Shown: positions 33,422 through 46,137 of the stretch, piece by piece
Layout of the letters: each line of letters opens with the position of its first letter
Position numbering within the stretch: the first letter of the stretch is position 1
From: Amyelois transitella
Lineage: Eukaryota; Arthropoda; Insecta; Lepidoptera; Pyralidae
Direction of reading: 5' to 3'
DNA length: 64,000 nucleotides
NCBI RefSeq assembly: GCF_032362555.1
Contig: NC_083514.1
Span: forward strand, 5,875,001-5,939,000
Notes under the pieces: model-generated
Seen by the model: the letters and a program-made list of their open reading frames with translations, nothing else
What the model was told of the DNA's origin: nothing
Databases searched by the model: none
Program-made: the position numbers and the translations under genes

Positions 33422-36400
33422 TTAGTATAAAGGTATAGGATCAGCTGGCGAAGCTCTACGGAGACTTAGTATCATGAGGCGAGGTGGTGAAGCAGCCAGC
33501 TTGGCGAAGCACTGCTCCAAAAGTAGTCGCCAACGGATCGCAGATCTCTCCTCTTCCGTCATTGCTTTTAGTTGCTCATCCTGAGAAAAAAAAGTAATTT
33601 TATTTTTACTTATTCTATTTTAAACATAAACACCATTTATTGATATTCAAAAGTATTAATGGATATTAACTTACGGAATAACCTAAGGCGTCTTCTAATA
33701 CAGTTACTTGGAGTCGAGCAGACAGTTCCCCAGTATGGTCGGCAAAACGCACTTTGAGTTCTTCGTCGCCACTGTAATAAATTACAAAAATGTATGTAGC
33801 TCATCATTGATTTTTTTAGCGGAGGTATCGGTTCTGTCTGTATCATAATTAATTGTACCTTGAATTAAGCAGCTCTTCTAAATCTAAGTGTATCAACAAG
33901 GCATGCAGCGAGGCACAGAACGGCGCCGCAGTGTCGAGCCTGTCGCGGATCTGCGCCACGGAAGCGCTGCTCACGCGCTCGCCGCTCCATGCCGCCCAAG
34001 CTGCTAACTCACCGCCACCTATGTTAATTAAGTACCTCTTTAACCTTTACGAGGTAGACAGATTAAACAGTCCCGAAGATACAAAGTTCGGATGAATAAA
34101 TAAATGATGGAATTAAGATGTGAGATAGCTACCGTATAATGAGTCTTTTGTTAGGAATAGTAGTTCGCAAGAAATGTATAATTTCCATCGTCGCCGTCTG
34201 TTATGCCGTTTGAAGTTTATGTCTCTGAGCTAGGGCCATTTTGTAGCTGTTATGTTAATTTTTAATTAATCAGTTTTTTATCGAGACACGGTGTTATTAA
34301 AAAAATACATTATGTTGACAGTGGTGGAATTATATTTTTTTCTACTTTTATATGTAAGATGGAGATGTCATCTATACATATAATAAAACAGTAAAAATAT
34401 TTTGTCTGTACATTTAGTATTTTTGACTGAAATGGATAGAGGGACACTTAGAATGAATAATAGAAAGAAAAATATATTTTTTTTAATTTCTTGTCTGTCT
34501 GTCTGTATGTATGATCACGATTATCTCCGAAAGTACTGAACCGAGTTACTTTAAACTTTCACCAATTGCTTTGTTTTAACTCAGAAAAACATTTAAAGTT
34601 TGTTTCATCAAAATCGGTTCACTAAAAAAAAAGTTATCGTCATTTGAATGAACTCAAGGCAAGGTTTGCCTGCAAATAAGTTTACGTGGACCAAGTCGCG
34701 GGCAACAGCTAGTTTTAAAATAAAACAGTTGATGTCTAGTTTAGACCCAAAATAACTTACGAGGTCTATTGTTCTTGTAATTTAGTGATGAACTTACGGG
34801 TATTTCCCTGGTTACGTATATAGAGCCGTAAGGATTCGGCGTCAGCCGTGTATGGCTGATGTGTGATGACGGTTTTTGAGCACACTTGCACTTTTACCCC
34901 GCGATTGCGCCATGAAACTCGGGCGTCTGCTATGAACAATACACTTTCTAGGCACCGCCACTCCTCTGCTCTATAATCGAATTAAAATAATGATAATAAA
35001 ATAATGGATGAATCATGTAATAAATAAATACATAGGTGGATAAATCACATAGTTCTCTTTTTATAAGTGCTTTATTCAGTGTGATTATGGATTTTGTCGT
35101 AATAGTGCCTACACTATTACGCTGTACTGTAAAAAAGTGGTTTTTACGCTTTTCGTTATTATTTCCTATATAACGATAGAATCCATAATAACACTGAATA
35201 AAGCACTTATAAAAAGAAAACTGCTTTCAATCGATATCCTCCTTTTTTTAAGTCGGTTTAAATTTCTAATACCTTCTCTTAAGTGTATTTTTTTTTATTT
35301 CCCGGAAACCGCATCAAAATTGTCAACTAGTATTTACAGGTTTTTACATTGTTGCTACAGGTCAAATTGAGAACCATATTTATTTTGAAGGCCGTTAAAA
35401 AAGTATGTTAGTTTTAAGATTAAAGATTTTTCAGGTTTAAAGGTTAAGAAGCTAATGTGGGTATAAGTATTTGTGGACATTAGTAAGTTTTTATTTAAAA
35501 CCTTTGAATAGTATCAATATCAAACGTATCCAAAGAAAGCGACGCTGGTGTTGTGTTATCTACAATTTCCAAGCTGCGCACTGTCATGTCTATTCCTAAA
35601 ACCAAAAGCAAAATTTACAAACATGTGCGGAGAAATCGTTAAAATTAACAATTTTTTGGCGAATATTCAAAATGAAATCCAAGGAGAAGATAAGATACCA
35701 TAAACTTTATGGTATAAATTGTACTTTGTTCATTCGGGTGATATCACCTTGGAATATGCACATAGTACACGGAATTGAGTATATGTATTTACCAGTTTTA
35801 GTCCTTATAGTTTTAACTGGACTTACAGACTTGACTACTACCAGTAAATCGACGTAGACGTTACTACTCTGCTCTGAAATATAAATTAATGGCATCAGTT
35901 AATTACCTACAATGCTTCTAGGAAATTATTAATAAAGGATGTTGCAGTCCAATTAAATTATAGAATACATATCACGTCTTTTTCCCATAAGAGGGAGTCA
36001 GAGCAGCTAAAACGACTGAATCACGTTCAACCGGATGGTGGAAGAGGCCTTATGTTTTTGATAGGTTATGAGGTAGATACCTATATCATTATCATGTGAG
36101 TATTATTATTCACTTATTTATTCAAATTTCTTAAATCACAATAATATATAAAATATTATATATATTACATGACGTGCTTTTATTGCATTATGTTGAATAA
36201 AGCAATAACTAGAAATAGGCTGGGTTCATAGCAACAAGTGTAAAATGTAGTCTCTTTTACCCATCTGGGAACAAGGCGGAGACTTAGGTATTTAGACAAG
36301 ACGATATTAAGACATTATTTTACAGTGACATTCAATATTACGAACTCATCGATGTGGAGATTATATGAGTACAGTAGATAACGCGACTTGTTGATGTATA

Positions 36401-37695
36401 GCTGTTGATATCTTGATTATAGATATATCGAAGTTTGTTATCAAGTATGTAACCCGTTTGTATTGGACTACCACACAAATTATGACAGACTATTACTATG
36501 AACATTTAGAGCTAAATAAATAGAAAGAACGAGGTTTGGGTTTTTCTATCTACCTTGTAGTTTCAAGACTTCGGCGACCCCGCAGTACCCAGCTGCAGGT
36601 TTAGTGGGAACATGGAGGAGAGGTAAAAAAGAGTTGTACGTATCTCCACTGTAAAGGGAGACTTCCGACATGCCTTCACTAAGAGACAAATAGAATGGCG
36701 AGGAGACCTAAAAAGATGAATTCGGTAATTGTTTTAAATGTGTATTGCACAGCTTATTATTATAGATTATACCTAATTAATTCTGATTCATTTATGTACC
36801 ACAGCCATAAGTAATACCTACTAACTTGATACTATTTTTAGTTGAAAGTTAAGTTTACCAAAGGAATCCTACCGATCGAAATAGTAGTTAGTCACTGTAC
36901 ACGAGAAGATAAAAATTCATAGCTGCTATACCTGCGGCCTGTACATTTCATGATCTCCACCTTTGACGCATATTTTGGGCGAAGATATCTCGACTGAAAA
37001 GTTAATAGCATTAAATAAATTAGTAAGTATTATTCTAGGTACGTATACAAAATGAATTGAACAATGGGCAAAAACCTGTCACTATGTAAATATCAATTCT
37101 ATCATTAAGCCAAACATCTGAACGTGACCTATATCTTTCAAGACTGTTGGCTCTGTCTACCCCGCAAGGGATATAGACGCGATTATATTTATATGTAGGT
37201 ATGGACAAAAAAGCAAGTCTCCGAAAGCTATATGTACATAGCTATTGTCAGCACTATAGAACTTAAAGACTATTATGTTCTATTGTCAGCACGTTTCCTT
37301 CATTTCGACTTATACCTAGGTCAAGGTTAAGTAGACGGCACAAATGCAATTCGTGTCATGTGCCGGCTGCGGTATCTAGGTAGGTACAGATTCAATACTT
37401 ACTTTGGTGCAACTTTTTTACTTTTGTAAGTAAAATATTATTACTTACCAACATCACCAACAAGAAACCTTTCATAAATAGTAATAACAAAATATTCAGA
37501 ACCCCACACATCGATGTTAATCGTGTCGACATTTGAATCCCTCAATGTAAAACTTGTAATGCCCCTAGATTCTCCATTTTTCTTTTTTGAACCTATAATT
37601 CGTGGGTTATTTTTGGCAACAATGATGCCAATAATTAAGGCGTTTCTTACATTAACATTTAAATTATTTAATCGTAATTTTTGTATTCCCGCCAT
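33422..37695 (-). CDS. MEIOB: MEIOB-like meiosis-specific OB-fold protein (hold'em orthologue group)
   Basis: Nine exons on the minus strand: 37695-37449, 36993-36932, 36707-36554, 35873-35793, 35595-35502, 34970-34798, 34018-33859, 33771-33675, 33580-33422; total about 408 aa (human MEIOB 442), phases consistent throughout. Exon 1 has the first OB-fold block (IIGIIVAKNNPRI, ITSFTLRDS, NIDVWGSEYF), parallel to human MEIOB. Exons 4-5 give DLLVVVKSVSPVKT, followed by the region that is a Cys-containing strand in vertebrates. Exon 6 has LESVLFIADARVSW and TVITHQPY. Exons 7-8 give the C-terminal OB block (VRFADHTGELSARL). MEIOB binds single-stranded DNA with SPATA22 and RPA and stabilises meiotic recombination intermediates; the Drosophila relative is hdm. 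The Cys4 zinc-binding loop of vertebrate MEIOB is not visible here. The C-terminal third is diverged, so orthology rests mainly on the N-terminal half and exon 6. AATAAA (minus strand) at about 33362-33367. Confidence 0.82.
34370..34712 (+). mobile_element. Helitron-like element, MEIOB intron 6
   Basis: Ends GGACCAAGTCGCGGGCAAC then AGCTAG and T. It includes TCTGTCTGTCTGTATG and AGTACTGAACCGAG. The 5' end is uncertain. Confidence 0.55.
35052..35221. mobile_element. Foldback MITE, 170 bp, in MEIOB intron 5
   Basis: 49-bp arms begin GTTCTCTTTTTATAAGTGC and end GCACTTATAAAAAGAAAAC, about 90 percent complementary. A smaller AATAGTG / CACTATT foldback lies inside. Confidence 0.8.
35960..36040 (-). 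repeat. Degenerate family-A fragment, MEIOB intron 3
   Basis: ATATCACGTCTTTTTCCC and CACGTTCAACCGG in reverse orientation. Confidence 0.4.
37075..37197 (+). repeat. Family-A 3' half, MEIOB intron 1
   Basis: CCTGTCACTATGTAAAT, TTGGCTCTGTCTACCCCGCA and GATATAGACGCGATTATAT. Confidence 0.75.
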
Positions 37696-38411
37696 AATTG
37701 ATAATCATAAAGCAGAAGCAGGCAGAATGGGAGGGATTTTCATGTGTATTTCCGGTATTCCCGTTTCTTTTCTTATATCTATAGGAAACGGAAACTTTAC
37801 CATTACAGATAAATAATCGGAAATAAGGGGCGTATTCACGAGCGATGATAGGACAGATGTGTTATCTTCCTTCCCTTTCTAAGGTAATCCGTAGTATTAA
37901 AAAGAAAAAATGTTGGGACATTATCTATAAATTAAATATATGGCTTGTATAAAAGCTGGTTTATTTACTTGACAAGAACCGTGGAAATGTTCTGAACCAC
38001 ATTGACAAGACAGAGAATATGAGTCATTTGCTTTTTCAACGTTCGTGAATAATTAAGTAGATATAAGATACCTACTAGTCTATGCTAGGCATATATACAG
38101 ATCAATATTAATACCCCAATGGGGAGAAAAGGCGTTGAAGTATGTATGTATGTTATATATGGTAACTTGCCATAAATAAAGTCAGTGATGTTGTAATTGA
38201 TAGGTTATCAGTTGTCAGTGTCAAAAATGTCAACATATAAATTTCGTATTTATTTTGTTTCGAATTAAGTGTGAATATGAATATATGAATGAAGTTTTTA
38301 TTTACGCGCGCTTACATTATAATTTTATATCACCTGTAAATTTGGAAAGGAACACATCTTTTTATTATTTGTGAACGGTATACTATACGAAAAAAAATAC
38401 AAATTTTAAAA
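37696..38411. promoter_or_regulatory. Divergent MEIOB/POLD2 intergenic interval
   Basis: 716 bp between two start codons on opposite strands, the likely site of both promoters. No TATA box or clear operator was seen; a TATGTATGTATG tract sits at about 38142. Confidence 0.5.
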
Positions 38412-41400
38412 ATGCTTTTTAAAATTGAAAGACAGTCTAGTGAGAAACATGAAGATGATTTTTCTCCCAACGAATTAGAAAGATATTCTACGGATTATAG
38501 TGATTGCTCAGAGCGATTCTACAAAGTTTCCCGTGATTTTTCAAAGCAATATGCTCATATTTATTCAGCTAGACTGAATACTTTTCGTAATATTCTTGAT
38601 CCAGTTATTAAAAACAAGTGGCATGGGGGTTACAAAATTTTAAAATTGTGTGAGTTGCGTGAGAAGAATACGGCTTGTGTTATTATTGGAACGTTATTTA
38701 AGTTTCAAGAATTAAAACCCAGCATACTGAAAGAATTATCTGATGAATTGGAAATAATACCTCAACCCACAAGGTTTGTGAGGACAACTTATCTGAATAA
38801 TGTTTGAGACGGTGTACAAGTCATTAAAATATTTGTGACCGATTCATATTTTGCAGGACCCACTTTGTACATGACTCTGATAGTTTGGTCTTAGAAGATG
38901 AACTACAGAGAATCAAGCTTATTGGTGGCTTAATTGATGTGCATCAGGTGGTTACTGGAGTTGTTTGTGCTGTTTTAGGTATGTAGAACACAATAATTAT
39001 AGCTATATATAGCTATATATATATATAATATAGCTGTGTTCATTTGAATGTTTTCATTTTTACATCTGTCTTACATATAATGACTGTATTAAAAAACAAT
39101 TGTGACAAAAAGTAATAGAAACATGAAAAGGGAAAGTTATAAACTTTAACTTTTTGCCATGTGGTGCCCAGCACCAATAGAAAAAAGAATAGGACCACTC
39201 CATTTCTCTCCCATGGATGTCGTAAAAGGCGACTAAGGGGTTGGCTTATAAACTTGGGATTCTCCTTTTAGGCGATGGGCTAGCAACCTGTCATTATTTG
39301 AATCACAATTCTATCTTAAAGCCAAATAGCTGAATGTGGCCTATCAGTCTTTTCAAGACTGTTTGTTCTGTCTACCCAGCAAGGGATATAGACGTGATTA
39401 TATGTATGTATGTATAAACTTTAAAATATATCTACATTTTGTTTATCAGGTTCTGAGGAAGAAGATGGTGTTTTCACAGTAAAAGATGTCTGTTGGGCAG
39501 GTTGTGGCATACAAAAGCCATTGCCCACTCTTTCCAATGACAGGTAAAGTAACAGGCACTACTAACTCTTGCCTACTAATTCTATTTTTTTATTATCAGT
39601 ATTATAGTATAAAACAAAGTTGCTTTCTCTGTCCCTATGTCCCTTTGTATGCTTGAATCTTTAAAACTATGCACCGGATTTTGATGTTTTTTTTTCAATA
39701 GATAGAGTGATTCAAGACAATGGTTTATAAATGTATAATAACATCCATTAAATAGTGGAGGAATACTGTTATTTTTGAGGTTTCTCGTGTGTCGATGTCT
39801 AATCGATGTTGTTGATTATCATATTTTTTTTCTGCTTACATTGCAAACGCAGGCTGAACCTTACAAGATTTATCAAAATAATGTACTTATTATTTGTACA
39901 CATTGAAAAGGTCTACAGGAAACTCCGCAATGGTATATGTCAATCTCTCATGGATATCCCACAAAAACATTTTTGTTATTTACTTTTTTGGACAGATAAT
40001 GGCAATTTTTGAAGCAAATTTAACCAATACAGCATTAATCCTTATCCAATTAAATACATTGTTGCTAGCTAGCTAGTAGCTTAAATACATTGTTGATTTA
40101 ATATAGATCTATATGATCCTTTACAGCACAAGATTTAAATGAATATTTTCAAAGATATTATAGATTTAAAATTGCGGGAAGTAGCGCTTGCGGCGGTACT
40201 GGCCGACCGGGGCGGCGGCAGCGTGTCTATAAAAAGCTGTGATTGTTGTATATAAAGACATTATGTAATGTAATAATTGTTGTAAAAATAAAATAAATAG
40301 TCACAGATTTTCTGTAGTGTATTTAGTATCATCAGCATTGCACTTTCATCAAAAGTTGATCCAGCCATGTAGCTGTGAAAGTGCAATAGACCGATTTTTC
40401 TATTTAAAAGTATTATGATTATGGTGAAAATCTTTGAGAAAGGCCTCTTACTACCAGTGGTCTATTTCCTATTTCAGGTATATCATCCTTGTTTCTGGCT
40501 TAAACATGGCATCAAAGAAGGCAGATCACATGTTCTCCTTACATTTGCTACTTGAATGGCTTTCAGGCATGACTGGGACTGCCACATATCAAGGAGAGCT
40601 GTCTAAAATAGTTCGAGTTATTGTTGCAGGTATTAATATCTATTTCAATTTATTTTTCACTTATATACTGTACAATATGATAAGCTTAATTGAAAAGAAT
40701 CTTAATTTATAAAGCAAAGAGAGTATGCAGAGATTTTGGCAAGTAAAATCTCTGCCCACCAAAGAGGATAAGGGCATGACGCATGATTATTATTTTTATC
40801 ATAATTTAACCATATATTTTACAAGTAAGTTTTAAATTTAGGTGTATATTTTATTTTAAGTTAATATGTTTATAAAAAAAGAAAAAAATTATAAGGAATG
40901 GTAGGTACATCATTACATATGCAATTTTATGTGTATAACTTATAATTTAATTGTACTGATAATTACTATTGAATTTTTTTGTTAGGTGGAGTATTTGCAA
41001 ACTACTCAAATGAAAGCTCACTGAATGAGTCTGATGTGATCGCATCAGCTGGTACAGTGGACACATTCTGTGCTGCTATCAGCGCGGTGGCACCCTTAGA
41101 TCTGATGCCCGGCAGCAAGGATCCTGCGGGCATCATGTTACCACAGAAACCGTTTCATTATTGTAAGTTACATACAGAGCCTAACATTCTTGAAAAGACT
41201 GAAAAGTTGATAGATTGTGCTAGTCTAAAGTAAGAATCCCAAGTTAAAAGAAGAACCCAATTTTAATAACCACAATCCCTTAATAGGCAGTTAAATCCTG
41301 CACAGGATGAGATGCAGCTGGCACAAACTTTAACAGACAAGCATAATAAAGTCAAAAATTTTCTTTACCTGCCGTGTGGTTCCCGGCACCAATACAAAAA

Positions 41401-42738
41401 AGAAAAGGACCACTCCATCTCTTGCCCATGGATGTAGTAAAAGGCGACTAAGGGGTAGGCTAATAAACTTGGGATACTTATTTTAGGCGATGGGCTAGCA
41501 ACCTGTCACTATTTGAATCTCAATTCTATCTTAAAGCCAAATAGCTGAATGTGGCCTTATCAGTCTTAACAAGACTGTTGGCTCTGTCTACCCCGCAAAG
41601 GATATAGACATGATTATATGTATGTATGTATTTTCTTTAGTTTATGTTAGGTCTGTCTGTACTGTCTGTCCTGTCTGCCCTATCTGTCCTGTCTGTCCTG
41701 TCTATCCTATCTGTCCTGTCTGTCCTCTCTGTCAGTCCGTTCTCAGTCTCCTTATAACTAGCATGGAATGGAAGCTTGCATTTGTTGGATGTGCAACTAT
41801 TCCCTTAGTTGCGTTTTAGGTCTTCCATAGAAAGAGATGGGAGTGAAAGAGGTCTTATTTTAAAATGCCGTGAACCACACTCTATGTGTCTTTGATTTGT
41901 TATGCAATAAGAATCTCCTAAATTATTTGAAATTATTATGTTTACTTTGTTACAGGTTTGTTCCCAAAAGCAATTGAATACAAATCATTCAATAGAGTTT
42001 CTAATCCCTATGAATGTGATATCGGAGGTAAGGACACATTAAATGGCACTGCCATAGTCTAGGAATCAGTTGTAATTATATAATTAACATCTATTTTAAA
42101 TTTACAGGGTTCATTTGTTTAGGATCTTCTGGAGAAGCCGTCAAAGATATAATGCGATATAGTAAGATAGATAACACATTAGATATTATGCGAAATACAT
42201 TAGAGTGGCGTCACATGGCGCCCACATGTCCTGACACGGTGCCATGCACGCCATGTGTTGATACCGATCCATTCGTCATAGAGAGCTGCCCAGCTATATA
42301 TTTTAGTGGCAACAGTGATGAGTTTGCGACTGATATTTATGAAGGTATGTAAATGAAAAATATATGTTTTTATCTGCTTAATAAGTATCTGGATGTTAAT
42401 GGTCAAATGGTTAATGTTCTCAAACAAAATAGCGTGACGCGAGGGAAGCATGGTAGCAGGCAGGTTCAAATCCTACCGCATTTATATCAATAACTCTTTT
42501 CTGAGTTATGTACATTAGTTTGAATCATTAGGTTATTATTTCGATATTTGGTACATCATTATGACATGTTAAAAAGTTGGTTCATTATCAGGATATAAAA
42601 TTTTTATTTACTGTTCTACTTTCAGGCAATAGTGGCCAACGAGTGAGACTGGTGTCTGTGCCAGACTTTTGCTCAACTAAAACTGCAGCTATTGTAAACT
42701 TAGCTAACCTGGAGTGCTATAGTATGAAATTCGCATAA
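38412..42738 (+). CDS. POLD2: DNA polymerase delta subunit 2 (p50)
   Basis: Eight exons: 38412-38773, 38857-38978, 39450-39543, 40478-40629, 40986-41162, 41956-42027, 42108-42344, 42626-42738; all GT-AG, total about 442 aa (human 469). The N-terminus has [17 protein letters not shown], a typical p50 OB-fold entry. The inactive phosphoesterase domain follows with [58 protein letters not shown] and CPAIYFSGN. The protein is the B subunit that links the catalytic subunit of Pol delta to its accessory subunits at the replication fork. It is head to head with MEIOB, 716 bp apart, which may be a shared promoter interval. Introns 3 and 5 carry family-A repeats and Helitron-like material. AATAAA at 42755, only 16 bp after the stop. 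Confidence 0.97.
39155..39415 (+). repeat. Family-A repeat, POLD2 intron 2
   Basis: Full-length copy from GCCATGTGGTGCCC to GATTATATGTATGTATG. Confidence 0.88.
39590..40090. repeat. Interspersed repeat in POLD2 intron 3 (TATAGTATAAAACAAAG family)
   Basis: Contains AGTATAAAACAAAGTTGC, GCACCGGATTTTGATG and GCATTAATCCTTATCCAA. The inverse orientation of the first block appears at 3217-3328, and the last block also occurs in the Helitron-like element at 23754-24469. Confidence 0.6.
41370..41630 (+). repeat. Family-A repeat, POLD2 intron 5
   Basis: Full-length copy from GCCGTGTGGTTCCCGG to GATTATATGTATGTATG. A CTGTC minisatellite follows its tail. Confidence 0.88.
41651..41739 (+). repeat. CTGTC-rich minisatellite
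   Basis: Repeats of CTGTCTGTCCTGTCTGTC with C/T variants, about 89 bp, starting about 20 bp after the family-A (TATG)n tail. Confidence 0.8.
42425..42540 (+). mobile_element. tRNA-derived SINE 5' fragment in POLD2 intron 7
   Basis: CAGGTTCAAATCCTACCG resembles a B box, and TTTCTGAGTTATGTACATTA matches the SINE at 61230. Only the first ~115 bp remain. Confidence 0.55.
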
Positions 42739-43124
42739 TGATGTTAATACTTATAATAAATACATAACTGATTTATTTGAATCGCGATTCGTTTAATTTT
42801 TTTGTCCATAATCCTACTGGCGTTAGTTTCGGTTCCCGATTCCTCCGTCCGCGGTGTGACGGTGACCGTATGCAATTTGGGTAAGTCGTATTATGCAGCG
42901 TCCAACAACATAGCAACTGGCTTCTGCTCACCAAACTTTTACAGAGTTACTTATGCAACCCATATGAGTTATAGTTCTTTATCTTGAGTAACAGTTATCT
43001 TTTTTCGAATAATATTTTTAAACTTTCGTTTTCGCTGCATTATTAATTTATGCAAACGGGAATTGACGCGTAAGCATCCTATTTTTCCTGAAATATTTCC
43101 AAGACACATATTTATATTAAGATC

Positions 43125-43350
43125 GGTATCGATGCCGTGTAGTTCACGGCACTTTTGGACTCCACCTCTTTCCCAGGGATGTATAAGGTAACTGAGGGAT
43201 ACCCTAAAAAGCTTGGGATTCATCTTTAGTCAACATTGAATCTAAATTCCATTATTTTTGCCATACCGCTGAACGTAGCCTTTCAGTTTTTTTAACAGTC
43301 TTAATTCTGTCTACTCCTTTTGGGAGATATAGATAGACGTGATATTATTA
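43125..43350 (+). repeat. Family-A repeat between POLD2 and crc (copy 1)
   Basis: GCCGTGTAGTTCACGGCAC start, then AAGCTTGGGATTCATC and ATAGACGTGATATTATTA end. Confidence 0.75.
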
Positions 43351-43429
43351 ATTCGGCTTGAAAATAGTACCTCGTAGTAGAAACGGCAGTAGGTACCTCG
43401 GTACTTATACAAGTTCAAAAGAGGAAGAA

Positions 43430-43630
43430 TGTCGTGTGGTTTTTGGTACTTTAGGACTACTCCATCTCTTTCCCAGGGATGTTGTATAAGGTGACTAAGG
43501 GTTATCCCTTATCACCTTAACTCAACCTGTCACTTTGTGATTCTAAATTCCATTTGAAATGCAGTCTTCAAGACTGTTGGCCTTTTCTACATAGCAAGGG
43601 ATATAGATCGGATTATATGTATGTATGTAT
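43430..43630 (+). repeat. Family-A repeat between POLD2 and crc (copy 2)
   Basis: GTCGTGTGGTTTTTGGTAC start, GATTATATGTATGTATG end. It lies in direct orientation 80 bp after copy 1. Confidence 0.75.
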
Positions 43631-43905
43631 GACTATAGTTAATCTGGAAGAGCGAAGCTAGTTAAATCTAATATCAGTAATATTGCATTTAACAATATCT
43701 ATGATTAGAACTTAGAATTAAACTTTTAGACAGTATTAAAGTAGATATCTTTGCTTGCCTCGTGCGTGTGCTTTCGTAATTTTTGACAGCTGTCAGTTAT
43801 TTTAGGTTATTTCCCCCCCGTTCATACCCTCCCCTTCCATTACTCATCAATGGTTCCAAGTTAATAGACGCGTATTTGTTTTCTTGTGCTATTATTGAGT
43901 TTACG

Positions 43906-43917
43906 ATGGGTTTCTAG
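43906..43917 (+). promoter_or_regulatory. uORF1 of crc-like gene (Met-Gly-Phe-stop)
   Basis: ATG GGT TTC TAG lies in the inferred first leader exon, 47 nt before the uORF2 start. ATF4 uORF1 is likewise only about three codons long; such an element permits scanning and re-initiation downstream. A further short ATG GTT CCA AGT TAA at 43850-43864 would also be in the leader if transcription starts upstream of it. Confidence 0.55.
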
Positions 43918-43999
43918 TTAAGAACATTTGCACACCCGCGTGTGCCTTCACGCCCGTACTCAAAATGCTGTAAGTATCATTTTAATTTTAAATTGCAAA

Positions 44000-46130
44000 A
44001 CGAAGTTATACCTATACTGCGTTCAGTCATGTTTAGCGTCGCATTATTTCCATAGGTACCTAGCTTTCACTGCACAAATCTCGAATCAAGGCTCGAGCAG
44101 AGTGACTGGCTACTTGTGACGAAACACATCGTATTTTCCATCATTATGTGTATGTGTGATCAACTGATCATACCTTTCACACTAGGTACTAAATAAGTTA
44201 GTGGGTCGTAGGGAGAACAGACTGCCGTTGTATGATGTTATATATAAAGTCATGGTTTTTTACGCATTCTTATAATTATTGCAACATGGTTGTTGATAAG
44301 TTACGCTATATTAAATGCACCTCAGAAATTTACAAAAAAGTGAGTTAATAGTGTATACTATGGGTGTATGCATCTCTGTACTCTTTTAAAGGTAGTGAAA
44401 TAAGCTGTGATTTAAATTAAATAGAGAAACTAAGAACAAGAAATACTGGTAAATACTTAGGATTTTAAATGTACATATTTAAAACAAAGAAAAAAGAATT
44501 TCTTTATTTGGGTGCAAAAGCAATATATAATAATAAAAAATTACATGATGCGACCAAAAGGTTTCCACTCAGCATATGGTTGCGTATGTAGTTTGCAAAA
44601 AATTTGTTAATTATTTTAGAAACAATGAACAAAACTTTACTAATACCACAAGTCTCTGCAAGAATATAATTACTAGGTAAAACAGATAGCCCATATCTAA
44701 AATTGTTCTGTTTAAAAAAATTAAAAAATCTTTTTTATTTGACAACAATAGGTAGCTGGGTAACTTACTTTGTGAGAAGGCTTATCAAAGGACTGATGAC
44801 TACCTGAATCATAAAAATATCTGGCTGTAAAAATATTTATTACTTTAATTAAAATTAAATCAGTTTATCATAACAATGTATTAATTAGCTAGTGGTTTCT
44901 AATTATATGTTCGGATTATTGTGAAGTTGACATTGCTTAAGAAAATGCTGCATTGCAGTTTGTTACCACTTCTTATGTACTAATGCTTTAGAAGCAGCAC
45001 TAAATTTAGCTTTAAGTAATTTTTTCCGTATCAACCAATGTTGTGAAACCAAAAGATGTGTTCCTTATTAATTAATAAAAATTTTGATTGGATTTGAACT
45101 ACAATGTTAGATTGATATAAAGGGAAGAAATTAAATTTTGCATATTTTATAAAAAAAAACAGTAAATAATCAACCACTACAGATATTAAATAATTGTAAT
45201 ATGTATTAATAAATTCCTACAATAAACAAAAATAAAATAAAACTTTTACAATGAAGTCTCAGAAATTCAATCAATGGACCATCCATAATTTACCTGTACC
45301 TAGCTTATCTGAAGGGTCTTCAAACATTCAATCAATAGCTTATCTGTCAGATAACTTTTATATTAGTTTCCTATCTTACTAAAGACTGATGTTTATTTCA
45401 GTGTAATGTGTATTTACAGATATTTTCCAGAGAAAAATTAGGAGTGATCTTATTTTTGGTTGAATTAATATGTCAATGTGTTTTTGACACTTATTCCTAT
45501 TTTTGTGTGGCTAGTCATTTTTTTTTTATTTATTTAAACTTTATGCATGTTAAATGTACAACTGGTGGACTTAATGCTACAAGGCATTCTCTGCCAGTTG
45601 AACCTTTGGACGAAACTGAGATGGATGTATTCTTTAAAATATTAACATCAAGCCCAATGTATTCTTTAAAATGTTAAAATCAACACCAAACCCCTAGCGC
45701 TGGTCCCTTAGCTCCTCCTCCTCCTAAGACCTCAGTAGTGGAGGCTACATTGTAAAATCTAATCATCATTTTGTTCATATTGTGACAAAATATTTGCCTA
45801 CCTAGGATTTTTTGTTTGGTTGTGTTGATTAAAAAGATTATATGATTTAGGCTAGTAGAGGGAAAGGCATGACGAAATAGGGTTTTGTAACTTCTTGCTT
45901 GGCTTATTCTATTATATCGACAACCTTATCTAAATGTGGCATACTGTAATTGTTATTTCTTAATTTGAAAACATGCTTTTACAACATAAGTTATTTCACC
46001 ACAAAAAAAAAATAAACTGAAATCATCACGTTCATAAACTTCCGTGATAAAAACAGTTAAACATAGCTGTAGGTACCACGCCAAGAAACGAAACCAGTTT
46101 TAGTTGAAACCTTTTCTACCAACTCGAAAG
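44000..46130. other. crc intron 1, AT-rich
   Basis: Mostly unrecognised. A short stretch at 45520-45640 (AAATGTACAACTGGTGGAC, AAGGCATTCTCTGCCAG) looks like an old interspersed repeat, and 46290-46345 likewise. Confidence 0.45.
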
Positions 46131-46137
46131 CTATGAT

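Noticed and set aside
35827-35832. GTAAGT as donor of MEIOB exon 4
   Set aside because: It would make the next exon start with GAA TAG; reading through to GTAAAT at 35792 restores frame and matches the family (KSVSPVKT).
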